From the NCBI RefSeq assembly GCF_000004075.3, contig NC_026658.2, positions 25,594,075-25,658,074 of the forward strand: a DNA stretch of 64,000 nucleotides, read 5' to 3'. Source of the stretch: Cucumis sativus (taxonomy: Eukaryota > Streptophyta > Magnoliopsida > Cucurbitales > Cucurbitaceae). Of this stretch, positions 1 through 11,856 are shown piece after piece. Position 1 is the stretch's first letter; the number at the start of each line of letters is the position of its first letter. Under the pieces are notes generated by a model. That model had not been told where the DNA came from, made no database searches, and saw only the letters and a program-made list of their open reading frames with translations. Both the position numbers and the translations under genes were made by a program.

Positions 1-862
1 ATCTCAAATACCTTGGTTTCAATTATAAATTATAACAAATTTAAATAATTTACATACTCGAATATTTGCTCACAAAAAATCATAAATTATTGGAAAAATC
101 ACGATAAATATTAACGGAATTCGTGTAGGTCCAAGGTGTCTAAGCCCATATCAAATTCATGGTTGTGCAAGGCGTGTAGTACGGAGTTAGAGAAGCCACA
201 CCAAACATTGACGGGATTAGTGTAGGGCCACGGTATCTAAACCCTATCAATTTCATGCTTGTTATATATAACTAACTTCGTATCAATACCATTAGCTAGC
301 CGGTCCAATGATAAGTGAGTCTTCTAGCTCTCTTTAAACTATTTTTAGTTAACTATAAAAGATTTTTGTCACCGAAATTTATATATTAGTGCGAATAATT
401 TTTTTGTAAAAGTACAACTTTACTCACACACGCTCAAGCCTGCCTAGGATCATACTATCATCATCAACACAATTTGTAATATTCCAGTGGTACTTAGCTA
501 TTTACGCTCATTTGCTTCCTCCATTTTTATAATTGGAGACAACAATAGAGGTAACTTTGCATTGGATCAAAAGACCCCGTCTTTTTCAACGGAATTATCC
601 CATTTAAATCTGGTATAAATTAAATAATTTTTCACCACCCAAAGCGCCTAATCAGAAAATTTTAATCAATAAAAAATAAGCTAAAATTATATTAATTAGC
701 TTTTTAATTGAAAATGTTCTAGCAAATTTTCAATAGTGTCATTTCTTTGATATTACTAATTATAAAGGCTATTTTTCTGAAAACTATTAAAAACAAACAC
801 GTGGCGCAATCTGAATGCATCCATCATAATCACATCATCGAAACTTTCATTCGATAGAAGGC
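1..862. other. AT-rich intergenic spacer upstream of SKA2-like gene
   Basis: No coding region was recognised. A diverged direct repeat is visible: about 110-172 and 207-264 share the pattern TTRACGGRATTNGTGTAGG, CTAAnCCC and ATTTCATG, at a spacing of 97 bases. The rest is AT-rich sequence without a clear feature up to the promoter of the next gene. Confidence 0.5.
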
Positions 863-935
863 ATATAAAAGGAATCCATTGGCGCGGAAGGAACTTCAAA
901 TTGAGAGAGCGCGAAAACCCTAGCGGAGAGAGAGT
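863..935 (+). promoter_or_regulatory. Core promoter and leader of SKA2-like gene
   Basis: A TATA-type element (TATAAAA) lies at about 864-870, some 70 bases before the start codon. An E2F-like motif TTGGCGCGG lies at 879-887. The short leader that follows is purine-rich, with GAGAGAGAG just before the ATG. The TATA box is a sequence match; the E2F role is inferred and fits a cell-cycle gene. Confidence 0.45.
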
Positions 936-3900
936 ATGGGGATCGATCATCATCTTGATCAACATCATCAAGCGGCCGATGGATTGATGAATTTGTTCAC
1001 GAAGGCCAATCTCGATCTCTCAGTAGTTCAGTACAGGCTCGAGAAGGAGTTTCAGCAAATCTATCCTGAAAGCGTAAGAGCAACACGATCTTTTTCCTTC
1101 CTTCCTAGCTTCTTCTTCTTCTTCTTCTTCATTTTATTATTCTCGTTGATTGAATACAGTAATTAGGCACTGATTAGTTTAAGGATGAACTTCTAGGGCT
1201 AGAAATGAGTATAGAACTGTTTACGTCTTTCTAAGCTGTGAGTGTTTCACAGTGCTAGTACCAGATCTTCGAGCGCTTACGTAGAATGACTTCATTTCTA
1301 CAGCGCAAGAGCATTATAGGCTTTCTCTATGTTTTTTATCGAGACACTATTAGATGGAGTTCAAGATTTGGATCTCAATGTTAAACTATTTTGTTATCTA
1401 TTTGCTGTCGTTTCATTGTCCTAATACAAGAAATCGAGCTTAATGTAGGATTATTCAATTCGACAGCGTAAAAGGAAGTCACCTTTCCTGTCAGTAAGAG
1501 CTTCATACATTTAACTTTTCTTCTAATTCTTCTTCTTCTGAGCTGAATCAAGATATATTTCATTATCTTTTGGTTATTCACATTTCACAACAGCATCACA
1601 AGATATTGACCTGCTCATGAGCTAGAGTGGAATTATTTCGGTTTACAGTGTAAGAGCAATTAATCTATCCTGCTGTTCTATATGATTTGAGGAGGAAATA
1701 GTAGCTAGATCTCGAGCTTAATGAAGAGTTATTTCATTTTTCAATTAGAACGGCGGTACTATTGTATGATTTTATGCTGAATGTAGAATTGTTTCTTTAC
1801 CTCTTGCCAGTCAGTTTATTCCATACCGCTAACCAGTAATTTATTGTGGTTCTTGATTTTAAAAGGTTTGTTTCGCTCTATAAATTTGTGGATCCTGTAA
1901 TTTTTAGGTTGAACTTGGAAAATTTGTTCACCCATAGTTTCTCTTCATTTTTGAAATTCTGATTCTATTCAGCTTTTTGATGCTTAACGTCTGATTATTT
2001 CCGTTTGTTTCTCAATAATCTTTTTTGGCGGTTAAAATGCATTCAAACACAATAGTGACCAAGGTTATTCAGTCTTTGTTTCACGGTTGAGATTAGAAAG
2101 TTCTCTTAGAATATGTAATGGTGACGGGGATGAAATATCTCAATGTACCAAGTATATCTCCTTGCAGCACAAAGATAACCAATGAATAAAGTGGAATTCA
2201 ATCTACTATTTTCTTCCATATTCTTTCTGGATAATAAGAGTACTAATTTGTTATTGTTCGGTGGTGATTTTATCCAAGATTTTGTGAGTTTTCTGCAGGC
2301 GAATCCAATGAAGTTAGTTTCAAGGATAAAGAAGATACAGGATGATATATCAACATTGAAAGAGCAGTGTCGTGAAGTTTTAATAGCTAAACAGGTACTT
2401 TCTTCATTTATTATCTCAAGAAAAGTATTGGCTAGAAGAAACAAGTTTGAACTGCTAGATCATGCTCTATGTATATGAACTTTTTTTTTTCTTTTAAGAA
2501 TTAGGTCTGTCTCCATTTCACTTAGATTCTGTGTGATGGAATGTTGATATGATGCATATTATATCTAAATAAATGAAATATGATGTTTGGTAATGTGATG
2601 TCTGATGATAATATAGGAGAATGTATTTGGTTGGTGAAAATGTGATTTGTATTTTTTTATATATAAGTTAAAGTCTAATTGTATGTTTCATTAGATTTAT
2701 TTCAAGAATATTTTGTTTAATATATTACAAACATTGAACTTAGAAATTATTTATGGTTAATAAATTTTCATTGAAATATCTAAATAAATATTTTGTTTAA
2801 TCCAATTTTCTTTACGCAGTTCTCACCTTTCTTAAACAAGCATTTGGATTTGTAGTCAAATTCTAAAAACAAAAACTATTCTTTTTTTAGTGTTCGTTTT
2901 GTATTTTAAAAACATGAGTAGAACATAGATAACAAAACAAAAATACTTGGAATTGTAGTGTTTATAAGCTTAATCTTTAAAAATGACATTCTAATGATAT
3001 GTTTAATAATGACTTTTTATTCAAAGCCAAACCATGTTTAGAAAACTCGACAAACAAAAAATGTTAAACGTCTTGGTAGTTGGTGACTCTTCTTCTCTTT
3101 ATCGTAGGACATGGATTAGAAAAGACGTGTACACTATTTTTACTTGTTTTAGAACTGAATGCTCTGTTTGATACCTATTACTAATTTTTTTAGGAGGCAT
3201 GATACGGTGACATGTACGGTATTTATTTTTGTTCTGGAAGTGAAACTGAGTAGTTCCAATACATACTGAAACGATGATATGCTGTTCAAATGCAGGATGT
3301 AATCGATCAGGCCCGGACGGTTCTTCTTGGGAACAGAAACATGCTGCAAAAAATGCAAGCATCCATGGGCATACCCTTTGTTAGTGATCTCGATGATCCT
3401 GCATTTTCGGAATTCAAGCAGGTATCCATCATCAATGTCCCTTGATTTGCATTTTGCTGTGTACTGGTGCAATGCATTGATTATTCCTCAGTCTTGAGCC
3501 TGAATTGCATTTCGTGGTTAATATGCTTATGCAAACTATTGCAGCTTTTAGTTTTGATGTCACAATGTACTCTTACTCTTATTTTAGGCATGTTTGGAAT
3601 TGATTTTGAAATGTTCAAAACCACTCTAAAACATGCCTTTAATGACTTGAAGTTAATTTAATATTTAACTTTACTCTTTTAAATAAATTTTTTATTTCAA
3701 TAAAGTTAGTTTTGAATTATAAAGAACATGTTTTATAGTGATTTTAACCATTTTAAAATCACTCCCAAAACACTTTTTTGTTTTTGTTTTTAATGTACCT
3801 GTTGTCTTAGGTCATTTAAGTTTCCACTTAACATCTTACTAAACTATCGTTCTTCCTTAGCTATTAAAAAGAGTAACACAGTGAATTACTAATAAGTTTA

Positions 3901-4833
3901 GTTTCTAGGATAAACACTTTTGTCTCACGTGCTCCATCATCTGCTTTCTTTTTTCTTTTTTTATTTATTTAAAAGGGTTGCAATTTCCAAGTGGTGCTTT
4001 TAGTGTTTGTACCATTTGCCAGCAAGTAACCAATATTAAATATTACAAAAGGCTTTTTCTTTGGATTGGACATCCACATTAGTTTGTATGTGGTATTTCC
4101 ATCTTTTGGATAAAGCTTACATAACCAAATGTCTCACCCTCTCTATGTAGAAGTGTTGTGTTTTTAAAGTATTTAACGAGGATGGAGATTGAACCCCTAA
4201 CCTTTAGAGAGGAAGATCATGCCAATTACTAATAAGTTAACCTCATTTTGGCTTTAGGAGTCATTGATTAATGCTAAACCATTTTCTGTATTGGTCTCCT
4301 GCAGATCACTGAAGAGTGGACAACACAAGTTCAATCAAAATTTTGTAAGGATTCTTTTCAAGCTTTCTACAGAATTTTCTGATTCCAATTGCACTCTTCC
4401 TAGTAAAAACTCTAGTCACAACCACTGAACCATTGATTTCTTTTATTTGTGTTCTTTGTAACAACACGTGGGGTGCGGCATGGGAAGCGGAGAATTAAAC
4501 ATAGTTACTTTAAGGTCTAACACTACAACCTATATGCCAATTGTATATTCTTAGTAAGAAGATGAAACAAGTCGTTTTAGTGTATGTTTGGATGAACTTT
4601 CTAAGTGTTGAAAAAATTGTTTATAAACATTTCCAAAGCCAATCCAATTGTACCCTTGATAAGATTAATAATATGAGGCCCTGTAGCTTTCACCCTGCCC
4701 TTCATAGGGTGTGCTATATATATGATTGTGCAAATTGTGTGTTGGTGTCAATGCAGCAGGGGAAGATGGCCAAGAGGACGCCGATTGCAATGATGTCAAC
4801 AAGTTGCTATTCTCGGCCGTGGTGCAGGCTTGA
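936..4833 (+). CDS. SKA2: Spindle and kinetochore-associated protein 2 (SKA2-like)
   Basis: Five coding exons: 936-1073, 2299-2394, 3296-3421, 4305-4344 and 4760-4833 (or 4757-4833), all with GT-AG borders and closing phases, giving about 157 residues. The N-terminal stretch LDLSVVQYRLEKEF with the following YPES resembles the animal SKA2 segment LDYIQYRLEYE followed by HPDS. The rest looks helical and coiled-coil-like, as expected for a small subunit of the Ska complex, which links kinetochores to spindle microtubules in the nucleus during mitosis. The last exon encodes an acidic tail ending in NKLLFSAVVQA. Its acceptor is a tandem CAGCAG, so two isoforms (W versus SG) are possible. The start is the first ATG after the TATA box. 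The family call is by motif memory; the exon structure is read directly. Confidence 0.8.
2821..2988 (-). repeat. Foldback repeat, family B copy (SKA2-like intron 2)
   Basis: Reverse-strand copy of a family also seen at 7541-7843 and 20578-20800. Shared landmarks are AAACACTAC, GTTATCTA, GTTTTTGTTTTTAGAATTTG and a poly-T/poly-A flavoured end. It lies between exons 2 and 3 and has no coding capacity. It is probably a MITE-like non-autonomous element. Confidence 0.5.
3591..3772. mobile_element. Foldback MITE (TGTTTGG type) in SKA2-like intron 3
   Basis: The left end, TGTTTGGAATTGATTTTGAA and onward, pairs with the reverse complement of the right end, TGTTTTGGGAGTGATTTTAA and onward. The inverted repeat runs about 45 bases per arm and ends in TAAAACATG on both arms. 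The element is about 182 bp, sits between exons 3 and 4, and has no coding potential. A clear target-site duplication was not found. Confidence 0.6.
4181..4250 (-). repeat. tRNA-derived (SINE-like) relic
   Basis: On the reverse strand the segment contains a B-box-like GGTTCAATCTC preceded by a degraded A-box-like region. The cloverleaf cannot be formed, so this is a relic and not a tRNA gene. It lies in intron 3 of the SKA2-like gene. Confidence 0.3.
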
Positions 4834-5666
4834 TTTGTAGAGTTTCAGAAGGAAAATTAAGTTGCATGTATTCAGGTATTTCTCTACCTAATTTCATGAT
4901 CTCGCCCTGCCCTCCCGTCTACTAAATCCCTTTTATCTTTATCTTTTGGGAAAAAAAAAAAAAAAACTCTGATGAAAACTAGTAGTCTGTTAATACTTGT
5001 TTTTTTTCTTCATTTTCTACACATGATATGATCTCGTTAGTAACGTTTTTTACCCCACGAGGCCACCAATCATCACTCATTTTTGAAATTATTGGATTTT
5101 ATTTTGTTTTGAACTTTTCATCTCTTAAGATTTGAAACATTTTTAACTTTATTTAGTGGCCTAGACAATTTGTATTTAAATTTTATCTACGCTTTTTTTA
5201 GAAGGGAAAAAAGGGACGATTTTCAACATCTCAATTTTTTGAATTAGGTATATTCATTCAAATTTTCAACAGCCTCCACAAAGCTACTTTTTGAACTCTT
5301 CCATTAACAAAAATATACCTAAGATTTTTTTTTAAAAGTAATAATTAAAAATCTGAAATAATAACATATAAAATTTTGAGTTGGCTCCTGCAGGTACCTT
5401 AATATCAGTTTGGCAACGGTAAAAGATGTCAAGAGGTTAAATGAAACAGGTCTGTGAGCCGAATGAAATTTGAGTATGAACAATTTACTGAAAAGCACAG
5501 TTTTTACAAAAATTTGGAAACAACATATTTGCATTAAAAAAACATCAAAAGCAGCATTATTAAGCTAAAACAATTAAAATTATGTAACAAAGCAATTTTT
5601 TTTTTTTTTCATTATGAAATAATCTTTTGTGTGGAACGGGTTGTAATAGTTGAGTTAGAGATGAGG
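4834..5666. other. Convergent spacer between SKA2-like and DnaJ-type genes
   Basis: This 0.8 kb region holds the 3' untranslated parts of both neighbours. It contains a run of 15 or more A bases near 4951 and a T run near 5590. No coding sequence was recognised. Confidence 0.5.
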
Positions 5667-8600
5667 CTATTTAGAGATGGGTGGCTCTCCTAGCCATTTG
5701 GCCCGGTAACCTGTGCCTTTACAGTCAGAGCAACACCTAGATCCCTGAAAAATGATAATCATACCCATTTAAGTAATACTGTTATATGCTTGGTGCTTGA
5801 CAAATTATGGAGAAATAACTAATAATGAATTTCATCCGTAGACAATTAAAAAGGTTTATTTCAAACAAAAGAATGGTAGAAAAGGGAAGGGGTATTTATT
5901 TAAGGTGGTGACCACTTGATCCAAGTTTAAAATAAAATAAATAAAGAAAAATTACAATTTTTTTAAAAATAAACAACCTTATAGCACTTTTGTAATATGA
6001 TAAATAAAGTAACTAATGTTATGGAAAGGTTTCATTTTTAAATATATAATTTAAAAAATGTAGTGAAATGCATTTTATTATCATACTTTTTAAATTTTTA
6101 TTTACTTAATTATATATTAAATTTTAGATTAATATGTGAAAATAAGTAAATAAAATTCCAAAATCTAAAATACAAGTTTGAGAATTTATTGGGAAAAAAG
6201 TTATCCAAACAAAAACTTATAAAATTAATATAAATATATGGACATACATAAAAGTATCATGAGTAAAAAAAACACGTTTTTTCAAATTAACAGTTCAAGA
6301 TGGTTTGGGTTATTTCAAATTAAACAACCAAACCCTAGCACTTCCAATTTTTTTTTTACACAATTCAATCCAAATTAGTTAATAATCAATCCTAAACCGT
6401 TAGGTTGGGTTGCATTCATCATGTTTTTGGGATTATCATTTTTGTAACACCCCACTTATAAATAAATGGTTTTTGAGTTAAATTGAGCTACGTTAAAGTT
6501 GACAATTTTTATCAATAACCATTCATATAATCGAAAAAATAATTTATTTGTTGTTTTTTTAATGTAAATAGAGCATTTAAAACATACCGAACAAGGAAAA
6601 TCTCTTTTCCAAAAAATAAACTCATCTAAGACACATCTACCTCAATCCACAACTCTTCTAGAAAATCTTCATCTTCCCCATCGAGTAGAATAAAATAAAA
6701 TATACAGCTCTAAATAGATCCAACCATCGTAGAGACGCCCAAAAAAATTCATAAATAAGACCCTAATTTCAAAATTTCTATTGAGATCGAAGAAAATGCA
6801 ACTAAGTACCATGAGGACTATAACTCAACAACTCCAAAATGTAGAATCCCTTTTTCTCAAACCCAAAAAGAAACTTCTAAACTTTTATACTCTCTTCCTC
6901 TATTATACTATTAAAAGGCTTCTTAAACACATATATAATAATCACATTTATAGAATGGTTTTCTTCCTTGATCAAGTGTTGAGTGTGATTGTGTATGAAG
7001 AGCTATGTTTAAGAGGAGGAAGAGAGTGGCAAGGGAAACAGATAACAAAGGAGAAAAAAAAACTCATTGCCACCTCATCTAGAAATTGACAACTCAACAC
7101 CGTTTTTCCAATAGTTACTTCTAAATGGTCAAATTAACTTAAAAAACCATTTAGAAGTAGTTTTTAAAACTCAATGTCTAAAGTGTTTCATGAATCAAAA
7201 ATGCATTTACGAGATTATTTTGTACAAAGGAAAATATGCAAAGAAAGAATAAAGGGCAAAAGCCAAAAATAGAAGCGCACTGATTTTCCTATAGCCACTA
7301 CGAGCTTAGCTCAACTGGTGAAAACATACAACAAAACTCCACCAGCTAATTCAAGACAAACAGCAAATCCCCTCAACTAGTTTAGAACATACAAAGAACC
7401 CATATCCAGAGGTTGAACAAAAGAAAACTACCTCTCGACTCTTAAGATATGTTTTTATTCCTAATACCCCTTAGCTTTTTTCAATGTTGTTAATACAATG
7501 TTTCTAAAGCCATGTTTGATATATTTATGTCTCGTTTGATGACCATTTTGTTTTTTAAAATTAAGTCAATAAACACCACTATCAACTCCAACTTTATTTC
7601 TTTGTTATCTACATTTTTTTTTATGAACCAAACAGCTTTCATTGGGAAGGAATGAAAGATACATTCTACTAATGGTATACTAGTCAAAATTTGAAGGAAA
7701 AAAAAAAAGGTAACTTTAAAAAGCTGTTCTTGTTTTTAGAATTTGACTAAAGAATACAACCATCATACTTATAAACATTGTAAGAAATTGAGAAGAAATA
7801 TGCTTATCCTTTAAAAACTAAAAACAAAAAATGAAATTGTGCCAACAGACCTTAGTTATTATTATTATTATTATTATGAAATTTGTCACAATTTCTTAAT
7901 CATAACTTTCATTTTTTCTAAGCAAAATTTTGAATTCTTGGCCAGGTTCTAGTAACAAAAACAAGTGTTTTCCCCCTCAGATTTTGAAAATACTATTAAA
8001 ATGAAAAGTGAAATAAAAAACTTATAGGTGAGAGTAGTATCTACCAACCTAATTTTTAAAACTCAAATGGTTATTAAAATGGAGCTTGATTTCTATAGAG
8101 AAAGTGCAAGTGCTTTTAACGTATGAAAAAGCACTTTCAGTTTCGGCCATAATACTTGAGGGATAGTTCTCTTAATAATTAAAATTTTATTCAGCTAAGA
8201 AAAAATACAAATAAAAATGTTATTTATCTAGTAGTTTAAAACATTTTGACCTGCCTCAAATAACTTAGACACCCCTTAGTAACCATTTGGGTTTAGCTCA
8301 TGTTCTTACAAATTTATATCACTAATTTATATATGCACTAATAAAACGTTGTACCTTAGTTTTAAGCATCTTATTTTACTGGCTTGTCCGTTCTAAAAAT
8401 GTGTAAGTAAATATTAATTATTCAATAAATATTTTTATTATTAAACACATTTCATTAAGTATTTATCTGAGAAATTTGGAAACGAGCACTTCACAGTTCA
8501 TACCATGATATCACCAGCAAACACAAGTGAAAGTGGTTAAAAAACACATCCAATGATGGAAGAAAAATAAAAGTATGAGATCAAAACCAGTTTAGTGATT

Positions 8601-9867
8601 ACCTTGCCGGCACAAATGACACAGCTAGTGTTTCTGGAAGGAACTTGACAAAGCATATTATCTCCAAGAATAAAGAAGCCAGTTCCTCTACACCATTTGC
8701 ACTCAACATGTCCATTTGAGTTGCAGGAAGAGCAGCAAATAGGCCTTGGTTGCTGTCAACATATAAATACGAATGTTAGGCAGGCTCTTCTCAATGTCGC
8801 ATTCAATTCATCTTAAGTTCGAACAGGAACGCACAGCATAATTTATCTTTTAAATATAGAAATCATCTTTCTATAAGATAATGAACAGGAAACGGTTATA
8901 ATTGGCTACAGTTCCAAGAATTTGAATATTCTACTATCATGCTGGTGAAGACGGATGTAAATTCTAAACTGCCATAGCACGACAGAAGAATCAGAGATTA
9001 GAAAACTTATTGGCACATTCGCCTGACCGCGTTACAGCATAGAAAAACGCTAGTGAGCTACGAACGTTATGTTGTGAGGACGTTTGGTTAGGTTAACAAA
9101 TGTTCCTCATCCTCTTCCTCCTCCTGACTACGAAAACACAGGATAGGAAGGTAAACAAACAGGCTCGTTGATTTATCGGGAATAATTTTCTCTACTAGGT
9201 TCATGAATGCTCAGAGTCTTTATGAATGTCTACAGAGTGTCAAAAGGAAATGAATAATTCAATTTTCGTTGGAATGAAAGACGTGGCCTAAGAAAAAAGA
9301 AAAGAAAAAACAATCTACTGGTTCTACCATGTCTCAGAGAACAGGAAGAGAGATAACTAAGTGAAACAGCCATGAAATGAGAGGAATAGAAGATCGCGAG
9401 TACCTGAGAGAGATCTTCAGTCTTCGTTAGAAAGAAAACGCACGAAAGGAATGTAAACAAACAGACTCGTTGAATTATCAGGATTAATTTTCTCAATTAG
9501 GTTCATGAATGCTCACATTAGATGAAATGAATATTTCAATCTTCGTTAGAAGGAAAGACATGGCTAAGAAAGAGGAAGCAAACATCTACTGGTTCAACCG
9601 TCATGATTTAAAGAAATACAATACCGCCAGTACCTGAGAGATCTCCCATGCTTGCTCCATCCTCTTGACGAAATCGGAGCTTCCATAAGAATCAACCATG
9701 GAAGCTCGCACGCCACAAATCCTAGACTTAAATAGTCTCGAATCGATGAGCGAAACACGATTCGCAGCAAACCTGGAACAGATTGATACTGTTCTCGTAC
9801 ACGCAAATCCTTTGCTGTCAATCGATTTCGCCATAATCACAGACTTGCAACACACAGAACTCGACAT
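5667..9867 (-). CDS. Plastid-targeted DnaJ-type zinc-finger protein (BSD2/LQY1-like)
   Basis: Three exons on the minus strand: 9867-9634, 8752-8603 and 5744-5667, giving 153 residues. The first 60 or so residues are rich in Ser and Arg and poor in acid, like a chloroplast transit peptide. Residues 84-140 carry four Cys-pair motifs of the DnaJ cysteine-rich type: C85-C88, C96-C99 (CKWCRGTG), C122-C125 and C133-C136 (CSDCKGTG). There is no J domain. Plant proteins of this class (BSD2, LQY1, PSA2) are plastid chaperones or thiol enzymes that help assemble Rubisco or photosystems; which of these roles applies here cannot be told. The protein ends in WLGEPPISK. Intron 2 is 2.86 kb and contains repeats; intron 1 carries a tandem duplication. 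Met12 is an alternative start. Confidence 0.82.
7116..7159. repeat. Perfect 14-bp inverted repeat (hairpin)
   Basis: TACTTCTAAATGGT at 7116-7129 is matched by its exact reverse complement at 7146-7159, with a 16-base loop. It lies in intron 2 of the DnaJ-type gene. It may be the stem of an old foldback element. Confidence 0.6.
7541..7843 (+). repeat. Foldback repeat, family B copy (DnaJ-type intron 2)
   Basis: The ends resemble inverted repeats: ATTTTGTTTTTTAAAATTAA on the left and TTTAAAAACTAAAAACAAAA on the right. The interior has AAACACCACTATCAACTCC, GTTATCTAC, TTGTTTTTAGAATTTGACTA and CATTGTAAGAAATTGAGAAG. About 60 bases near 7620-7680 interrupt the alignment with the copy at 20578-20800 and may be a later insertion. 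Confidence 0.55.
9129..9645. repeat. Intronic tandem duplication with copied splice donor
   Basis: Copy 1 (about 9129-9420) and copy 2 (about 9431-9645) share GTAAACAAACAG, CTCGTTGA, AGGTTCATGAATGCTCA, ATCTACTGGTTC and, at their right ends, AGTACCTGAGAGA. On the coding (minus) strand this last motif is the real 5' splice site of exon 1 at 9632-9633, and it is repeated at 9402-9403. The copies differ by substitutions and indels, so the event is not recent. Confidence 0.7.
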
Positions 9868-10160
9868 TTCTCTCCGTTTCTTCTCGTCTCAATCACGTAC
9901 TGCCAAGAGAGAGCAATCGGATTCTTCTTGTGTGATTTCGTTCGAAGCACGAACCGCCAGAGAAATTCTCTGGTATTCAAAGAAAGACACGGAGCCGAGA
10001 AAGTTGAAGATATCTTGGAGGGTTTCTTTCGGGCCCGCCCTCATGTTCGGTATTTGGAGCGAAAGAATTTCCGTTTCTTAGGGCAATCTCTCTCCGCTTC
10101 ATTCCTTCTTCTTATCAATGCCAAAGTTTGACACTCCAAATAAAATCAACCTTAGCGTTT

Positions 10161-10206
10161 TGGGCCTACTTCAGCCCATTAAGAGCCCATCTCTTTTCTC
10201 GGCCCA
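10161..10206 (-). promoter_or_regulatory. Site II (TGGGCY) cluster, DnaJ-type gene promoter
   Basis: Four copies of TGGGCC or its complement sit at 10161-10166, 10174-10178, 10185-10189 and 10201-10206, about 300 bases upstream of the minus-strand start codon. Site II elements bind TCP factors and are common in promoters of organelle and translation genes, which suits a plastid protein. Confidence 0.5.
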
Positions 10207-11856
10207 CAACTTGAACGTGTCATACTTTCGAGATTTTTGTACGCATGGTTAACTCCTAAAGACGGTCAATACAAAGTGATAGAATTTTTAAAAACTAATG
10301 AAAACTAACATTATGCGGCACTTCACCGCTTGAAACTCATTATCATCTTATGGATGCATTATCTATCACAAAATGGTCGGATTCCTAATGTCATTTCCAT
10401 TTTTAATTACCAATTCATCTACCATTCACTTTTTGAAATTAAAAAAAAAAAACTTTCATTCAAATGTACATCAGGTTAGGGTTTCAATTTCAACGAGGCG
10501 TTCCTCTCTCACATTACATGTCAAAATTTGAGACTGAAATTACTTATTTTTCAACCCAACTTGATATAATAAACGACATTTATTAATCGAATTATAAGAT
10601 ACGATAATCAGTTGTTTTAAAGAATAACTGTTATGAAGAAATAAAAAAAAAACTTCATGAAAAACAAATATGATAGAGTAAGTTGGTTTTTTCATAACGG
10701 TTATAGTTTTTTATATATAAATTGCTTAACTAAGTTGGTAGAGCGCAACGTTTCATGTCTATTACATTTAGAGTTGTTATTTAATATTGAGATAGTTGCG
10801 AGTATAAAAATTAAATTCAAAATATTAGCATATATAACATTTTTTAAGGTAAATATAACAAAATTTGTTAAAGTCTATCAATAATACCTATACATTAGAC
10901 CATGTTACAAATATTAGTCTACAGTTAATAAATTACTAAAGTTTACCAGGAATAGAAATCTATTATCAATAGATCATAAGAGTCTATCAACAATAAAAGT
11001 ACAACCGATGTATTTGGTTATATTTGTAGATTTTATTTTAAATTTTGCTATACATTTTATTATTATTTGTAAAATAAAATTGTTACTAAATCAAATAAAT
11101 TACTTTTTAATATTCCCTTATTTGTCCAATACATTGGATATTAGAAGCAAAATTACTTCCTCTATGTCCTACTTTAAAATACTCCCCTCTACCTGAAAGG
11201 ATTAAAGAACCACTAACTATATATAATGGATTGTTAGGCTTTACCCCACAACTTACCCAATTAAATAATCCAAGGTTAGTTTTAAAAAATAAAATTTAAA
11301 GTCAACAATTTTATAGTTTTAACCTTTCTTATAGAATTAAAGAAAAATGTTTTTTAACGTACACTACCACGTTTCTAATTAAATAATAAGAACAAATTTA
11401 AAAATAATAAAATAAATTAAAATATTTACATGCTATAACAAAATTTTAGATTATATCTACAATAGTTACTAATAAATGACTAACATATCGATAACTATTA
11501 ATAATAAAAATTATAAAATTTACTATTTTTGAAAACTTTTCTAAAAAGAAAGTTAGAAAAAAAAAAGTAAAAAACAAATAAAAGAATTGTACATGTTTAT
11601 AAGTTAATTCAAACTATAAAATTTGAGGACCCTAACGCTTTAATATCAATATTTTATATAAAAAAATATAAACTCAAACCATATATTTCATTTTTTAATC
11701 AAAACTTATCAAGTTTTAAAAGCTTATGTTACTAATTTATTGTGTGTATATATAAATATATGGATATATGTATATATATATTGCTATACACATATATATA
11801 TACATATTTTGCTATACATATATGTATGTATGTATTTTGGAGGCTGATAGGTACCG

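Noticed and set aside
6443-7240. Possible LTR starting TGTAACACCCC
   Set aside because: The start word is typical of Gypsy LTRs, but no matching end, target duplication, primer-binding site or polyprotein was found.
9698-10081. 127-codon open frame on the + strand
   Set aside because: It is antisense to exon 1 of the DnaJ-type gene and runs into that gene's promoter. It has no recognisable domain.
10720-10746. tRNA D-arm-like string CTAAGTTGGTAGAGCG
   Set aside because: No anticodon arm, T arm or B-box follows, so it is not a tRNA gene.
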